NCBI RefSeq assembly: GCF_026342035.1
Contig: NZ_JAPENM010000009.1
Coordinates: 124,001 to 188,000 of the forward strand
Direction: 5' to 3'
Source of the DNA: Aldersonia sp. NBC_00410
GTDB taxonomy: Bacteria; Actinomycetota; Actinomycetes; Mycobacteriales; Mycobacteriaceae
DNA: 64,000 nucleotides
The notes under the pieces were generated by a model, which was not told the origin of the DNA, ran no database searches, and was given only the letters and a program-made list of their open reading frames with translations. The position numbers were made by a program, and so were the translations under genes. Positions 1 to 8,821 of the stretch are shown piece by piece; the stretch's first letter is position 1; every line of letters begins with the position of its first letter.

Positions 1-99
1 GCCGTCGACGGCGGTATCGACGGTATAGCCGTTGAAGGTCAGCGATCGCCGCAGCGATTCCCGCACGGCGCGATCGTCGTCGACAACCAATATGCGCAT
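1..99 (-). CDS. mprA: Response regulator MprA, N-terminal 33 codons (truncated by window edge)
   Basis: Only the first 33 codons lie in the window, beginning [20 protein letters not shown]. This is the start of an OmpR/PhoB-type receiver domain: the DDD acidic cluster that helps bind Mg2+ is visible, while the phospho-acceptor Asp and the winged-helix output domain lie outside. From memory the segment is nearly identical to the start of M. tuberculosis MprA (Rv0981), the envelope-stress regulator paired with MprB. The ATG follows the DUF2079 gene on the same strand after about 107 bp carrying CTCAG-containing repeats. The identification relies on the N-terminus only, but the match is close. 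The sensor kinase should follow beyond the left edge. Confidence 0.85.
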   Translation of the reverse strand, partial: MRILVVDDDRAVRESLRRSLTFNGYTVDTAVDG

Positions 100-126
100 G
101 GCGATAAGTGTGACCACACCGACTGA

Positions 127-205
127 GATATGGCTGAGAAGCGGCATTCGCCGCGGGATATGGCTGAGAAGCGGCATTCGCCGCGGGATATGGCTGAGAA
201 GCGGC
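127..205. repeat. 30-bp tandem repeat (2.6 copies) upstream of mprA
   Basis: Two perfect 30-bp units (127-156 and 157-186) are followed by a 19-bp partial third unit ending just before the stop of the DUF2079 gene. Each full unit contains the hairpin GCGGC-ATTC-GCCGC. Read on the minus strand, towards mprA, it contains CTCAGCC. CTGAG occurs on the plus strand at 123, 134, 164 and 194, so the copies are spaced 11, 30 and 30 bp. The array fills most of the DUF2079-mprA gap. Confidence 0.9.
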
Positions 206-206
206 G

Positions 207-1706
207 CTACTGCCTACGAAGCAGGAGCAGCCCGTCCCGATTACCGACCTCGACGTAGCCGGCCGCCCGCGCGTCGCGCAATGCTTCCCGGTCGCCGTCT
301 GCGTCGCGGGGCCAGCCCGGCGGATCGCCGACGTTGACCACGATCCAGTCGGTGTCGACGTTGCCGCCGACCACCCCGCCGACTCGCCGCGGAAAGACAC
401 TCACCGCGTGGTCCGCGGCCAGTTGCGGAATGAGGTTGTTCGACGCCGCGACCGTCGCGCCGTGCGGAATCTGCGCTGCCAGCGCGTGCACGGCGGTGAC
501 TTGTGCATTCGGCCGCCACGTATCGGCCTGCGCGAGTTTGGCAAGCGGCAGGGATGGCGTCGCCACGAGGGCGACCACGGCGACCACGGCCAGCACCACC
601 CTGCGGCCGCGGTCGGTGAACCAGCCGTCGCGGCGGCCTCGCACCAGCGCGTCGATGAGCGCCGCGAACATGATTGGCATCAGCACCGCGCTGTAGTGGA
701 AGACCGGACCCCAGAAGCTGGTGTTGTCGCTGACGAACCGCCAGGCCAGCGTCGGTACGGCGACCAGCACGAGCGGCGAGCGCAGCGCGGCGAACCCGGT
801 GACGAGCAGCAGCAGAAACAGCGTCGCGGCCCTCGGGTCACCGCCGATCACCCCGTTCGTGACCGCGTCGACCGCGCTGGCGATGCCCCCGGATGGCAGC
901 TTGGAGGCCTGCCCGTACTGCCCGTCGGCGCTGAGCGCGGGCACGATCACCTTGACGGCCAGCGCGGTCCAGCCCAGCCCCCACACGATCGTCGCCAGGC
1001 CCCAGCGGCGCATCGTCCCGGGGGTCCAGAACGCCACCAGCGCGCCGATCACCGCGACAGTGAGGCCCAAGTCTTCTTTCACGAACACCAGCGGCAGCGC
1101 GTACAGCAGCGCCGCGGTCCAGCGCCGGTTGCCCAGCGCGGTCACCGAGAAGGCCAGTAGCGGAACCGCCAGGGCGATCTCGTGGAAGTCGAAGTTCAGT
1201 GCCGCCTGCACGCCCCAGGACAGGCCGTAGCCGATTGCGACGACGATGCCGGCGCCCACGCCGAGGCTGCGGACAGCCCAGCGCGACAGCGGAACGACGG
1301 CCAGCGCGAACAGCACCGCCTGCGCGACGAGCAGCGTCTGCGCCGAAGGAAATACCCGGAACAGCGGTCCGAACAGCGCCATCGCAGGCGAGAAATGATC
1401 CCCGAGCGCGTTGTAGCCGGGCCCGAGCAGCGGTACGACCGGAGCACGGAGCTCGGCGTAGGCCTTCGCCTCCTCCACGAAAATGCCCAGGTCGAAACCG
1501 GTCGTGCGTAGCTCGGCATGGTTGCGCAGCGACAGCGCGGCGTACAGCGGGGCGAGGATCGCCATCGCCACGAGCGGTATCACGATGTCCGCGCGAGGCA
1601 GTCGGCTCAGCAGGCGGGCAGCGGATGCCCGCGCTCGGCCGGTCCGCGGCGCGCCGGGGAGGACTGCGACGTCGTCGGCACCGGGCCGATTGATCGTTGT
1701 GCTCAC
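207..1706 (-). CDS. DUF2079 family polytopic membrane protein
   Basis: About 499 residues with roughly ten or more hydrophobic segments, the first near residues 35-57 and the last near 370-390, followed by a soluble C-terminal tail of about 110 residues. The charged motif [15 protein letters not shown] after the first membrane span, the [16 protein letters not shown] stretch and the overall plan match DUF2079, a GT-C-like integral membrane family thought to include glycosyltransferases. That role is family-level inference. The start is taken at GTG 1706; a TTG two codons upstream (1712) is possible and neither has a clear ribosome-binding site. The gene runs towards mprA across the tandem-repeat array and is divergent from rpsR. 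Confidence 0.75.
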   Translation of the reverse strand: MSTTINRPGADDVAVLPGAPRTGRARASAARLLSRLPRADIVIPLVAMAILAPLYAALSLRNHAELRTTGFDLGIFVEEAKAYAELRAPVVPLLGPGYNALGDHFSPAMALFGPLFRVFPSAQTLLVAQAVLFALAVVPLSRWAVRSLGVGAGIVVAIGYGLSWGVQAALNFDFHEIALAVPLLAFSVTALGNRRWTAALLYALPLVFVKEDLGLTVAVIGALVAFWTPGTMRRWGLATIVWGLGWTALAVKVIVPALSADGQYGQASKLPSGGIASAVDAVTNGVIGGDPRAATLFLLLLVTGFAALRSPLVLVAVPTLAWRFVSDNTSFWGPVFHYSAVLMPIMFAALIDALVRGRRDGWFTDRGRRVVLAVVAVVALVATPSLPLAKLAQADTWRPNAQVTAVHALAAQIPHGATVAASNNLIPQLAADHAVSVFPRRVGGVVGGNVDTDWIVVNVGDPPGWPRDADGDREALRDARAAGYVEVGNRDGLLLLRRQ

Positions 1707-1925
1707 GGCCAACTTTGTTTACCGGATGAAGCTGTGCCAAACCTGAAATTCGTGCATATCACCCCGAAATACCCCAATTACCACCGCGCGCCACTGCTGA
1801 TCGCGAATATCCGGCCACCCCGCCGCTGTCGATCCGAGCAGCAGGTACGCCCTGCGTTGGTCCGGTACGATCGGGCGAAACCGACAAGCCGCGAACACCG
1901 CGCAATGCGGTGGTGAGGACTGGCC

Positions 1926-2186
1926 ATGGCAACCAAGAGGACGCCGTCACGCAAGCCCCGCGTCGAACAGGGCCGTCGACCGAAGAAGAATCCTCTCATC
2001 ACGGCGGGTATCGAGACGGTCGACTACAAGGACGTCAATCTGCTGCGCACGTTCATCTCCGATCGCGGCAAGATCCGTAGCCGGCGCGTCACCGGGCTCA
2101 CCCCGCAGCAGCAACGGCAGGTCGCGGTCGCGGTGAAGAACGCCCGCGAGATGGCGCTGCTCCCGTTCACCAGCACCAATCGCTGA
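1926..2186 (+). CDS. rpsR: 30S ribosomal protein S18, zinc-free paralogue
   Basis: 86 residues with the S18 core ([47 protein letters not shown]). The N-terminal CxxC and other cysteines that bind zinc in the standard S18 are absent; the protein has no cysteine. It therefore matches the C-minus form, as M. tuberculosis RpsR2 does, which in that species is Zur-repressed and replaces the zinc form under zinc limitation. Unlike that case there is no rpmB2-rpmG1-rpsN2 cluster here: the gene stands alone between minus-strand genes, and I see no AT-rich Zur-box-like palindrome in the 213-bp upstream gap. The zinc-form S18 is presumably elsewhere in the genome. Confidence 0.93.
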   Translation: MATKRTPSRKPRVEQGRRPKKNPLITAGIETVDYKDVNLLRTFISDRGKIRSRRVTGLTPQQQRQVAVAVKNAREMALLPFTSTNR

Positions 2187-2203
2187 CTACGCGTCGAGGC
2201 GCG

Positions 2204-2401
2204 CTACGCGTCGCCGTTGAGATATTCGACGAAGTCGATCAGGTGCGCGATCGCGAACACGACCAGTCCGACGGCGAAGAACAGCACCGATAGCACCACC
2301 AGCCAGGCGAGGACGCGCGCGACCGGGTTGCCGTAGCCGCGTCCGCCGAGCACCTTGATGAAAATGACGAATACGTCGATGAGTCGAACGAGCAGCATCA
2401 T
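2204..2401 (-). CDS. Small hydrophobic membrane protein
   Basis: 65 residues, almost entirely two hydrophobic stretches (residues 2-18 and about 30-55) joined by a GGRGYGNP turn and ending with an acidic tail, FVEYLNGDA. The start is set at the ATG at 2401 because GGAGG lies nine bases before it; an upstream GTG at 2428 would add nine polar residues. It is the last minus-strand gene in the run that follows the mce operon. I do not recognise a named family; it resembles YggT-like or other small actinobacterial membrane proteins only in size and hydrophobicity. Confidence 0.6.
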   Translation of the reverse strand: MMLLVRLIDVFVIFIKVLGGRGYGNPVARVLAWLVVLSVLFFAVGLVVFAIAHLIDFVEYLNGDA

Positions 2402-2482
2402 CGGCTTGTACCTCCGGCCCACCGGCACCCGACCGTCCGAGCAGTGGGGCAGAACATTTCGAACACGGATTCCCCCATTCCG

Positions 2483-2707
2483 TTACGTCATGCAGACATT
2501 GGAGAAGGTCAACACGGGCCAGCAGACGATCGAGCCGAGAAATGATACGACGACGTCGATTCCGTGCATTTGACTCAGATGCTCGGTATGCGTGAGCGTC
2601 CACACGACGCCGATCAAGCCGTATGGAATGAGCAAAAGAATTGCGGTGCCGATGAACTCGGACACCTTCATGTCGTAGCTGAAGATCCGGTCGAGCATTT
2701 TCAACAT
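2483..2707 (-). CDS. Small two-span membrane protein downstream of mce operon
   Basis: 74 residues beginning MLKMLDRIFSYDMKVSEFIG, with two predicted membrane spans (about 18-38 and 50-70) separated by a His/Glu-containing loop, LTHTEHLSQMHGID. AGGAG lies ten bases upstream of the ATG. It begins 13 bp after the end of the Mce-associated protein gene and is probably in the same transcript. Small membrane proteins at the tail of mce loci occur in Nocardia and Rhodococcus, but I know of no assigned function. Confidence 0.65.
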   Translation of the reverse strand: MLKMLDRIFSYDMKVSEFIGTAILLLIPYGLIGVVWTLTHTEHLSQMHGIDVVVSFLGSIVCWPVLTFSNVCMT

Positions 2708-2720
2708 GACGTTGGCGCTC

Positions 2721-3287
2721 CTATTGTTTGGCCGACAACAGCGGCGAATCGACCTTGCTCACCAGCCAGCGGCTGTCGTGGTTCTCCAGTGAGAGCACCA
2801 TCGACAGCTGGCCGGGTTCTTCCTTGCCCTCGGTGCCGGCGCTGGTGATGGACTGCCCGATCACCACGATCGCCTCGGCGCGGTCGGTGTCCCCGGTCCG
2901 CAACGCGCACTGGGTCGTCGCCGCCTTCGACACGACCTGCCCTTGGGACAGGACGTCGCGGAGGTCTTTGCTGGTCTTGTCGAACTCCGTCTTCCAGGCG
3001 CCGGTCGCTCCGTCGAGTACGGCGGCGAAATACGCATCGAGATGGTCGAAGTCGTAGTTCGCCAGCGTCGGCGCGTAGGCGCAGGCGGCGTCCCTGGCCG
3101 CGGCTTCGGCGTCGAGCAGGTCCTGTCGCTGCGCGGCTTCTCGGTAGTAGTAGGCCGCGGCGCCGGAGGTGGCGGCAACCAGCAGTCCCGCGACGAGCAG
3201 CGGAGCCCAGCGCTTGACTCCCGGACGCCGCGTCGCATCGTCGCGCTCCGACCCCGGTGCAGTCCCGGCCTCGTCGGTGGTTGTCAT
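2721..3287 (-). CDS. Mce-associated membrane protein (Mam-like)
   Basis: 188 residues: a charged cytoplasmic N-terminus, one membrane span at about residues 25-47 (APLLVAGLLVAATSGAAAYY), then an external domain of about 140 residues with the pattern AAARDAACAYAPTLANYDFD followed by GATGAWKTEFDK. This matches the Mam/VirB8-like NTF2-fold proteins encoded after mceF, which are thought to stabilise Mce transporters. The open frame extends upstream to 3434, but the ATG at 3287 (MTTTDEAG) gives the normal family length and a 53-bp gap after mceF, so it was chosen. Confidence 0.85.
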   Translation of the reverse strand: MTTTDEAGTAPGSERDDATRRPGVKRWAPLLVAGLLVAATSGAAAYYYREAAQRQDLLDAEAAARDAACAYAPTLANYDFDHLDAYFAAVLDGATGAWKTEFDKTSKDLRDVLSQGQVVSKAATTQCALRTGDTDRAEAIVVIGQSITSAGTEGKEEPGQLSMVLSLENHDSRWLVSKVDSPLLSAKQ

Positions 3288-3339
3288 GGTTGCGATGCCC
3301 TTCTCGATAGTGTTCGGCGACAAGCTTTTTCGTGTAGAG

Positions 3340-4518
3340 CTAATTTCCCGGCGGCGGCGGCTTGGACAGTTCGTCGCCGGTGACGCCCGGTGGCGGACCG
3401 GAGGTGTCGTCGGGCACGTCCGGACGCGGCGCATTCGCCGAGCCGCGCACCTGCAGCGCCGGATTGTCGGTGACGCAGTAGTTGTAGAGCCGCACCCGAC
3501 CGTCGCCTACCGTTGTCGGGCCGACCGGGATGGTGTCGTACTCGCAGGTCGGCCGCGGCCAGATGTCGACCAGCGTGTGGAACTCGCCGTCGTAGGCCGG
3601 CACGGCCAGGGCGTCCGAGCCCGCGCGCAGCGCCGGGAACAGCGTGGACATCGCCGGCGTGCGCAGCTTGGCCGCACGGGTGATGACGACGAAGTTCTGC
3701 ACCAGATTCGTGAGCGGGTCGGCGGTCTCGGTCAGGACGGCGTTGAGCGTCGAGAGTTGGCCGGGTCCGCGGTCGAGGAAGTCGCGGACCTCCTGATCCG
3801 CGGCGGTGAGCTGCTCGAACAGCACGCCTGCCCCGCCGACGAGCCGACCGAGGTCCGGCTGCACCTGGGATGTGGTATCAGCGATGGTTTCGAGATTCGA
3901 GATCAGGTTTTCGGTCTGGGGCAGACGGCTATTCAAGCCGGCCATCGCCATGCTCAGCCCCGAGATCACGCTGCGCAACTGGTCGGGACCGCCCGCGAGC
4001 GCCTTGTCGAGTTCGGTGATCACCACGTCGAGTCGGTCGGGATTGAGCCCACCGATGAAGCCGCTCATGTTCGACAGCACCGAGGAGATGGCCACCGGGA
4101 CCGACACCTGCGACGCATCGACCTGCGCCCCGTCGGTGAGGTAGGGACCGGTGTCGGACTCGGGGCGGAAGTCGATGAACTGCTCGCCCGCGGCCGAAAG
4201 TCGCCGCACCGCAACGGTGCCGCCCAGCGGGATCCGCTTCTCGGCGTTGATGCGGGCCACGGCCACAATGCCCTGGTCGGAGATTTCGACGCTGTCCACC
4301 TTGCCCACCCGCTCACCGCGGAAGGACACGTCGTTGCCGGGCAGCAGACCGCCGGAGGTGGTCATGTTCACCGTGACGGTGTACGTGCGCTGCATGGGGT
4401 TTACCCGCACCACGTAGGTGAGCAGGTATGCCACCCCCACCGCCAGGATGAGAATCAGGCTCAGGTTGGCGACGGCAATCTTGTGCCGCACCAGGAATTT
4501 CAGCAACGGCGGGTTCAT
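3340..4518 (-). CDS. mceF: Mce family protein F
   Basis: 392 residues with one N-terminal membrane anchor (about residues 19-41) and the MlaD/Mce domain just after it (YTVTVNMTTSGGLLPGNDVSFRGERVGKV). A long helical region follows, with a proline-rich C-terminus ending PPGVTGDELSKPPPPGN. Mce subunits form a periplasm-spanning tube that feeds lipids to the YrbE permease; MceF is usually the last subunit. The ATG overlaps the mceE stop by four bases (ATGA), which implies translational coupling. No cleavable signal or lipobox is visible. The substrate (sterol, fatty acid or other lipid) cannot be read from sequence. Confidence 0.9.
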   Translation of the reverse strand: MNPPLLKFLVRHKIAVANLSLILILAVGVAYLLTYVVRVNPMQRTYTVTVNMTTSGGLLPGNDVSFRGERVGKVDSVEISDQGIVAVARINAEKRIPLGGTVAVRRLSAAGEQFIDFRPESDTGPYLTDGAQVDASQVSVPVAISSVLSNMSGFIGGLNPDRLDVVITELDKALAGGPDQLRSVISGLSMAMAGLNSRLPQTENLISNLETIADTTSQVQPDLGRLVGGAGVLFEQLTAADQEVRDFLDRGPGQLSTLNAVLTETADPLTNLVQNFVVITRAAKLRTPAMSTLFPALRAGSDALAVPAYDGEFHTLVDIWPRPTCEYDTIPVGPTTVGDGRVRLYNYCVTDNPALQVRGSANAPRPDVPDDTSGPPPGVTGDELSKPPPPGN

Positions 4519-5621
4519 CGTGGCGGCTCACTCTGCAGTCGGTAGATGACCTTCTCCAGCACTTGGGCGATGCTCCCGATGAATGCGGGCACATCCGAGC
4601 CCTGCGGGACGCGACTGCCGTTCGGATCGGTGAGCGCCCCGACGGACAGGAACGACACCGTCGCCGCGACCGCCAGCGAGGTGCCCTCGAACGACGCCTT
4701 CACTCCCGGGTACGCGGTGTGCAAGCCGTTCAGAGTGCCGGCCAGGTCGTCGCCCATATCGGTGAAACCGGTCATCAGCTTCTGCACGCTGTCGAACAGG
4801 CTTTGGAACTCGGTGCCGGTGGTGTTGGTGAAGTCACCGACGGCCGCCATCGTCACCCCGACCTTGCCGATGAGATCCGAAATGGACCGGTTGTTTTCGG
4901 AGATCACGCCGACGAGCGCCGGGAACGTGTCGGCGGCCTGACCGAGCTCGGTGCGGCGCGCGGCGAGGCTGGCCAGCAATGAATCCAGGCCGCCCAGGGT
5001 CGCGTCGATCTGCGTGGTGCGCTGGTTGACGCTGCCGATCACCCCGGTCAGTTCGGTCAGCAGATGCGACAACTGCGGCCCGCGCCCGGCGAGCATCGAG
5101 TCCATTTCGCTGGTGATTCGCGCGACCTGACTGATCGCTCCGCCGTTGAGCAGCATGGCCACCGAGGTGAGCAGGTCCTCCACCGACGCCCCGGCCGAGG
5201 TGCGCTCGAGGCCGATCGTCGCACCGTCGGCCAACCGCCCGCCACCCTCCTGCTTGGCCGGCAATGCGATCGCGACATAGACGTCGCCGAGCGGGGTCCC
5301 CTGTCGCAGTTCAGCAGTCGACCCTTCCGGCAGCACAACATCGGAGCGGATCTTCATCGCCACGTTCGCAACGAAATTCGCGGTGCCGATCTTGGTGACC
5401 ACCCCGACATCCGAGCCGCCGACCTTGACGTGCGCCTGGTTGGGCAGGTTCAGCGCGTCGGCGAAGACCGCATTCACCGTGTAAGTGGAACTGCCCACGC
5501 CCGGCTTGGGCAGCGGCAGGTCGGCCGCGGTGACACCGCACCCGGCGGTGCCGAGCGCAGCACCGCCGACCAGCGTCACGCCGAGCACGCTGGCGAGGAA
5601 TGATCTTGCGCGCGTGTTCAT
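4515..5621 (-). CDS. mceE: Mce family lipoprotein E
   Basis: 368 residues. The signal region ends in a lipobox, GTAGC, near residue 28, so the mature protein should be lipid-anchored, as expected for the MceE/LprK position. The Mce domain follows (YTVNAVFADALNLPNQAHVKVGGSDVGVV split over residues about 46-75), then a long coiled region with regularly spaced polar residues (ISENNRSISDLIGKVG). The ATG at 5621 overlaps the mceD stop by four bases; the open frame extends further upstream, but this start gives a standard signal peptide. Confidence 0.92.
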   Translation of the reverse strand: MNTRARSFLASVLGVTLVGGAALGTAGCGVTAADLPLPKPGVGSSTYTVNAVFADALNLPNQAHVKVGGSDVGVVTKIGTANFVANVAMKIRSDVVLPEGSTAELRQGTPLGDVYVAIALPAKQEGGGRLADGATIGLERTSAGASVEDLLTSVAMLLNGGAISQVARITSEMDSMLAGRGPQLSHLLTELTGVIGSVNQRTTQIDATLGGLDSLLASLAARRTELGQAADTFPALVGVISENNRSISDLIGKVGVTMAAVGDFTNTTGTEFQSLFDSVQKLMTGFTDMGDDLAGTLNGLHTAYPGVKASFEGTSLAVAATVSFLSVGALTDPNGSRVPQGSDVPAFIGSIAQVLEKVIYRLQSEPPR

Positions 5622-6733
5622 TCGGTCATTCCCAGCAGTGCGGCGGTCAGCCCGAAATCGGGTCCGAAGTCCTGCGGCTTGCCGGTCCGGCAACCGTCGG
5701 ACCGCATTGCGAGCCGCTCACACAGTGTCGAGAGCATCTCGCCGTCGAGCACCGACTTGTCCGCGAGTGCATGCAACCGCACCGCGCGTTCCTCGCGGCT
5801 CACCGAGTTGTCGAGGTTCTGGAAGAACAGCGGAGCGACATCGACAAGCTCGGTGAGGCTGCGCGCGTTCTGCCGCATCTGGTCGGTCACGCCGGTCAAA
5901 CGCGTGACGGCGCCGCCGAACTGGTCGCGGTGTTCCTCGATCACCGCGCTCGTGTTCGCCACGAAGTCGTCGAGCTGACGCAGCACGGCCTGCAGACCCG
6001 GGCCCTGCTCTCCCATCAGGGCGACGAGATCGGTGATGGTTCCGCTGAATTCGCGAACGGTTGCGTCGTTGTCGGCCACGATCGAGGTGATGTCGTTGAG
6101 CTTGACCAGTGTGTTCGAGATCTGGTCCTTGTTGGCCAGGGTGACCTTGAACGCGGCGGACAGATCGTCGAGTGTGTGCTTCAGCTTGTCGCCGTTCCCG
6201 TCGAGCAGCGGGAACGCCACCCGGCTCGCCATCGGGCCGTTCTGGTTGTCGCCGCCGAGCGCCGCACCGAGTTCGTCGAAGTTGGCCAGGATCCGGTCGA
6301 GTTCGACGGGGGTGCGGGTGCGTTCGAGCGGGATGTGATCGCCGTCGGCCAGCGTCGGCCCGTCCGTGTAGGCCGGGGTGAGTTCGACGTGCCGGTTGGT
6401 GATCAGTTGGGGCGACACGCTCGCCGCGACAGCGCTCGCCGGGACCTTGACGTTCTTGTCGATCGACATGGCCACTTCGACATAACTGCCTTTGGCTTCG
6501 ATCTTCTCGATCCGGCCGACCGGCAGGCCGAGCACCGACACGTCGTTGCCCTCGTACACGCCTGCCACGTTCTCGAAATCGGCCGTGAACCGGATCCGCT
6601 CGGCGAGATACGCACTCGGCAGCGACGACACGCTGTCGGGCAGCATCGAGCACGAGGAGGTGACAAGGACTGCGGCACAGGCGGCGAACAGCTTGGCCCA
6701 CATTCGGATCGATGATCTCTGCGGCGATTTCAT
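5618..6733 (-). CDS. mceD: Mce family protein D
   Basis: 371 residues. A short basic N-terminus (MKSPQRSSIRMWAK) precedes a hydrophobic segment ending TSSCSMLP, so a weak lipobox-like Cys may be present; MceD proteins are more often simply anchored. The Mce domain follows (RFTADFENVAGVYEGNDVSV, LGLPVGRIEKIEAKG), with an extended helical domain containing ITDLVALMGEQGPGLQAVLR. The start is the ATG whose first bases overlap the mceC stop (ATGA). The C-terminus is enriched in Asp/Gly and lacks the Pro-rich tail of mceF and mceA. Confidence 0.9.
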   Translation of the reverse strand: MKSPQRSSIRMWAKLFAACAAVLVTSSCSMLPDSVSSLPSAYLAERIRFTADFENVAGVYEGNDVSVLGLPVGRIEKIEAKGSYVEVAMSIDKNVKVPASAVAASVSPQLITNRHVELTPAYTDGPTLADGDHIPLERTRTPVELDRILANFDELGAALGGDNQNGPMASRVAFPLLDGNGDKLKHTLDDLSAAFKVTLANKDQISNTLVKLNDITSIVADNDATVREFSGTITDLVALMGEQGPGLQAVLRQLDDFVANTSAVIEEHRDQFGGAVTRLTGVTDQMRQNARSLTELVDVAPLFFQNLDNSVSREERAVRLHALADKSVLDGEMLSTLCERLAMRSDGCRTGKPQDFGPDFGLTAALLGMTE

Positions 6734-7797
6734 TTGCACCCCTGCAGCACTTGCGCGAAACATAGCCAGTTGTCCGGAAACAGCCACGGCGCGTACACGT
6801 CGCCGTACGGTCCGTTGCCGAGGGCGTTGTTGAACTGCCGCAACGCGACCGGCATGATCTCGTAGAGATGGTCGAGGTTCGCCCGGTTCTTCTCCAGGCC
6901 CTGTGACATCGTGTCGAGATTGTCGATCAACGACCCGAACTGTCCGTTGTTCTCGCTGCCGAGGTCCTGCAGCATCTTCGACAGCGCCGCGACGTTGTCG
7001 AGGAGTTGGCGGATCAGGTTCTGGCGCAACCGAATCGCCTGCCCCACCGCTTCACCGCGCGACAGCAGGACAAGCACGCTGTTCCGGTTGTCCGACACCA
7101 GCTCCGAGACCGCGTCGAGGTTCTTCAGCAACCCGTCGATCTGGTCGGTGCGTTGCGTGATCACCCCGGCCAGCGAGCCGATGCTGTTGATCGCCTCCAC
7201 GGTGAGATCAGCGGACCCGCCCATCTGCTCGTTGAGCACGTTCAGCGCGTCGCGCAGCTTCTGCGGGTCGATCCGCTCCAGATGCTCGAACTGCGAATTG
7301 TAACTGGGATCGTTGACCACCTTCGCGAGGTTGTAGGGCACATCGGTATTGCCCACCGGAATCCGGTTGCCCGGCAGGCCTTTCCCATCGCCTGGTGCGA
7401 GATCGACGTGGATTCGGCCGAGGATCGTCGACATCTCGATCGCCGCACGCGCGTCGGCACCCAGCTTGATATTGCCGCGGACGCGCAAGGTTGCCACCAC
7501 GTGGTCGCCCTCGATACGCGCGGACTGCACCCGCCCGACCTCGACGCCACCGACGTCGACCGTGTCGCCCTGACGAAGTCCGGCGCCCTGCGCGAACTCC
7601 ACGTCGATCGACTTGTCACCGACCCGGACATAGGACAACGTGCCCGCCCCGAGCAGCAGCACAACCACCCCGAGGCCGACCGCGATACCCAGCCAGAAGT
7701 GCCGGTGCTCGGCAAAGTCCGGTCGCGGAATCGAGGAGATGCGCCTGCGGATCCGGGCTGCCAGGCGGGTCCATCTGGAGCCGCCCTTTTCGAACAT
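6730..7797 (-). CDS. mceC: Mce family protein C
   Basis: 355 residues. A basic N-terminus of about 35 residues precedes one membrane anchor (FWLGIAVGLGVVVLLLGAGT). The Mce domain (IDVEFAQGAGLRQGDTVDVG, VEVGRVQSARIEG) and a helical region follow, with short Gln/Asn-rich repeats such as LQDLGSENNGQFGSLIDNLD. The protein ends with WLCFAQVLQGCK, a two-cysteine C-terminus seen in several MceC-type proteins. Translation probably starts at the ATG overlapping the mceB stop by one base (ATGA); an in-frame extension upstream lies wholly inside mceB. Confidence 0.9.
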   Translation of the reverse strand: MFEKGGSRWTRLAARIRRRISSIPRPDFAEHRHFWLGIAVGLGVVVLLLGAGTLSYVRVGDKSIDVEFAQGAGLRQGDTVDVGGVEVGRVQSARIEGDHVVATLRVRGNIKLGADARAAIEMSTILGRIHVDLAPGDGKGLPGNRIPVGNTDVPYNLAKVVNDPSYNSQFEHLERIDPQKLRDALNVLNEQMGGSADLTVEAINSIGSLAGVITQRTDQIDGLLKNLDAVSELVSDNRNSVLVLLSRGEAVGQAIRLRQNLIRQLLDNVAALSKMLQDLGSENNGQFGSLIDNLDTMSQGLEKNRANLDHLYEIMPVALRQFNNALGNGPYGDVYAPWLFPDNWLCFAQVLQGCK

Positions 7798-8819
7798 CAC
7801 CGGCACACCTCCGAGTGCTGATTGCCGCCTACCTGCGAGAAGTAGCCGGGCGGCAGGATGATTCCCCACAGCGACACGTCGAGGCTGCACAGGTAGGCGT
7901 TGCCGTAGGCGCCGAAGCTGCTGAACCGCGCCACGCCATCGAGTACCCCCGGCAATTCGACGGCGGCCTGATCGAGCGACGCCCCGTTGGCGAGCAACAG
8001 CCCGATTCCCGTGGTCGCGGTGTTCTGCGCCCGCGCGATGCCCGGCTTCACCTGCCCGAAGAGACCGACGAGTGCCTCGGTGGAACCCGCCACCGTGTCG
8101 ACCGAAGTCTTGAGCAGCTCCCCCTGGCTATAGAGACCCTCGACGAGCGACCGAGTTTGGGCAATCAACGTCTGCAACTCGGTACTCCGGTTCGCCAGGC
8201 CGGCGAGCACGACGCTCATATTGTCGATCACGTTGCCGAGGATGGCGTCGCGCGCGTCGAACGTTGCTGCGAGACCGGCTGCCTCGGTGATCAGGGTGCT
8301 CATCGAGACGCCGTTGCCCTGCAGCGCCTGCACCAGCGTCTCCGACAACGAGTTGACCTGATCGGGCTGCAGCACCGCGAACAGTGGCTGGAAGCCCGCC
8401 AGCAGCGTAGAGATATCGAACGACCCCTCGGTCCGCTCGATCGGGATCTCGCTGCCGGCAGACAGTGGCCCAGCATCCCCCGGCCCCGCTGCCAATGCGA
8501 CGTACCGCTGCCCGATCAGGTTCTGGTAGCGCACCAGCGCTTTGGTATTCGCGTACAACGGCTGGTCGGCCTGCACCTTGAACGTGACCCGCGGATGGTT
8601 CGCGTCGTCGAGGGCGATCGATTCGATCCGGCCGACCCGCACGCCCGCCATCCGGACGTCGTCGCCGCTGCGCAGCCCGAGCACATCGTTGAATGTCGCG
8701 GTGTACTCGTGTGTTTCACCGTCGATCGAGCGCAGCAGCGTCGACCACATGACATAGGTAAGCCCGAGTGCGATGACCGCGAACAGACTGAAACCGATGA
8801 GCGCCTTACGTGTTCGCAC
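7797..8819 (-). CDS. mceB: Mce family protein B
   Basis: 340 residues from a GTG start (MRTRKALIGFSLF), two bases after the mceA stop. A single membrane anchor spans about residues 6-26. The Mce domain follows (YTATFNDVLGLRSGDDVRM, GVRVGRIESIALDD), then a helical region ending with the conserved SSFGAYGNAYLCSLDVSLWG motif and two C-terminal cysteines. The frame stays open far upstream inside mceA, but only the GTG start gives a membrane anchor at the N-terminus. It is the second of six Mce subunits, all probably co-translated. Confidence 0.9.
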   Translation of the reverse strand: MRTRKALIGFSLFAVIALGLTYVMWSTLLRSIDGETHEYTATFNDVLGLRSGDDVRMAGVRVGRIESIALDDANHPRVTFKVQADQPLYANTKALVRYQNLIGQRYVALAAGPGDAGPLSAGSEIPIERTEGSFDISTLLAGFQPLFAVLQPDQVNSLSETLVQALQGNGVSMSTLITEAAGLAATFDARDAILGNVIDNMSVVLAGLANRSTELQTLIAQTRSLVEGLYSQGELLKTSVDTVAGSTEALVGLFGQVKPGIARAQNTATTGIGLLLANGASLDQAAVELPGVLDGVARFSSFGAYGNAYLCSLDVSLWGIILPPGYFSQVGGNQHSEVCR

Positions 8820-8821
8820 GG

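Noticed and set aside
127-205. CRISPR array
   Set aside because: The repeats are directly contiguous 30-bp units with no unique spacers and there is no cas gene in the window.
1713-1925. Zur box in front of rpsR
   Set aside because: No AT-rich dyad resembling TGAAAATNATTTTCA could be found in the 213-bp gap.
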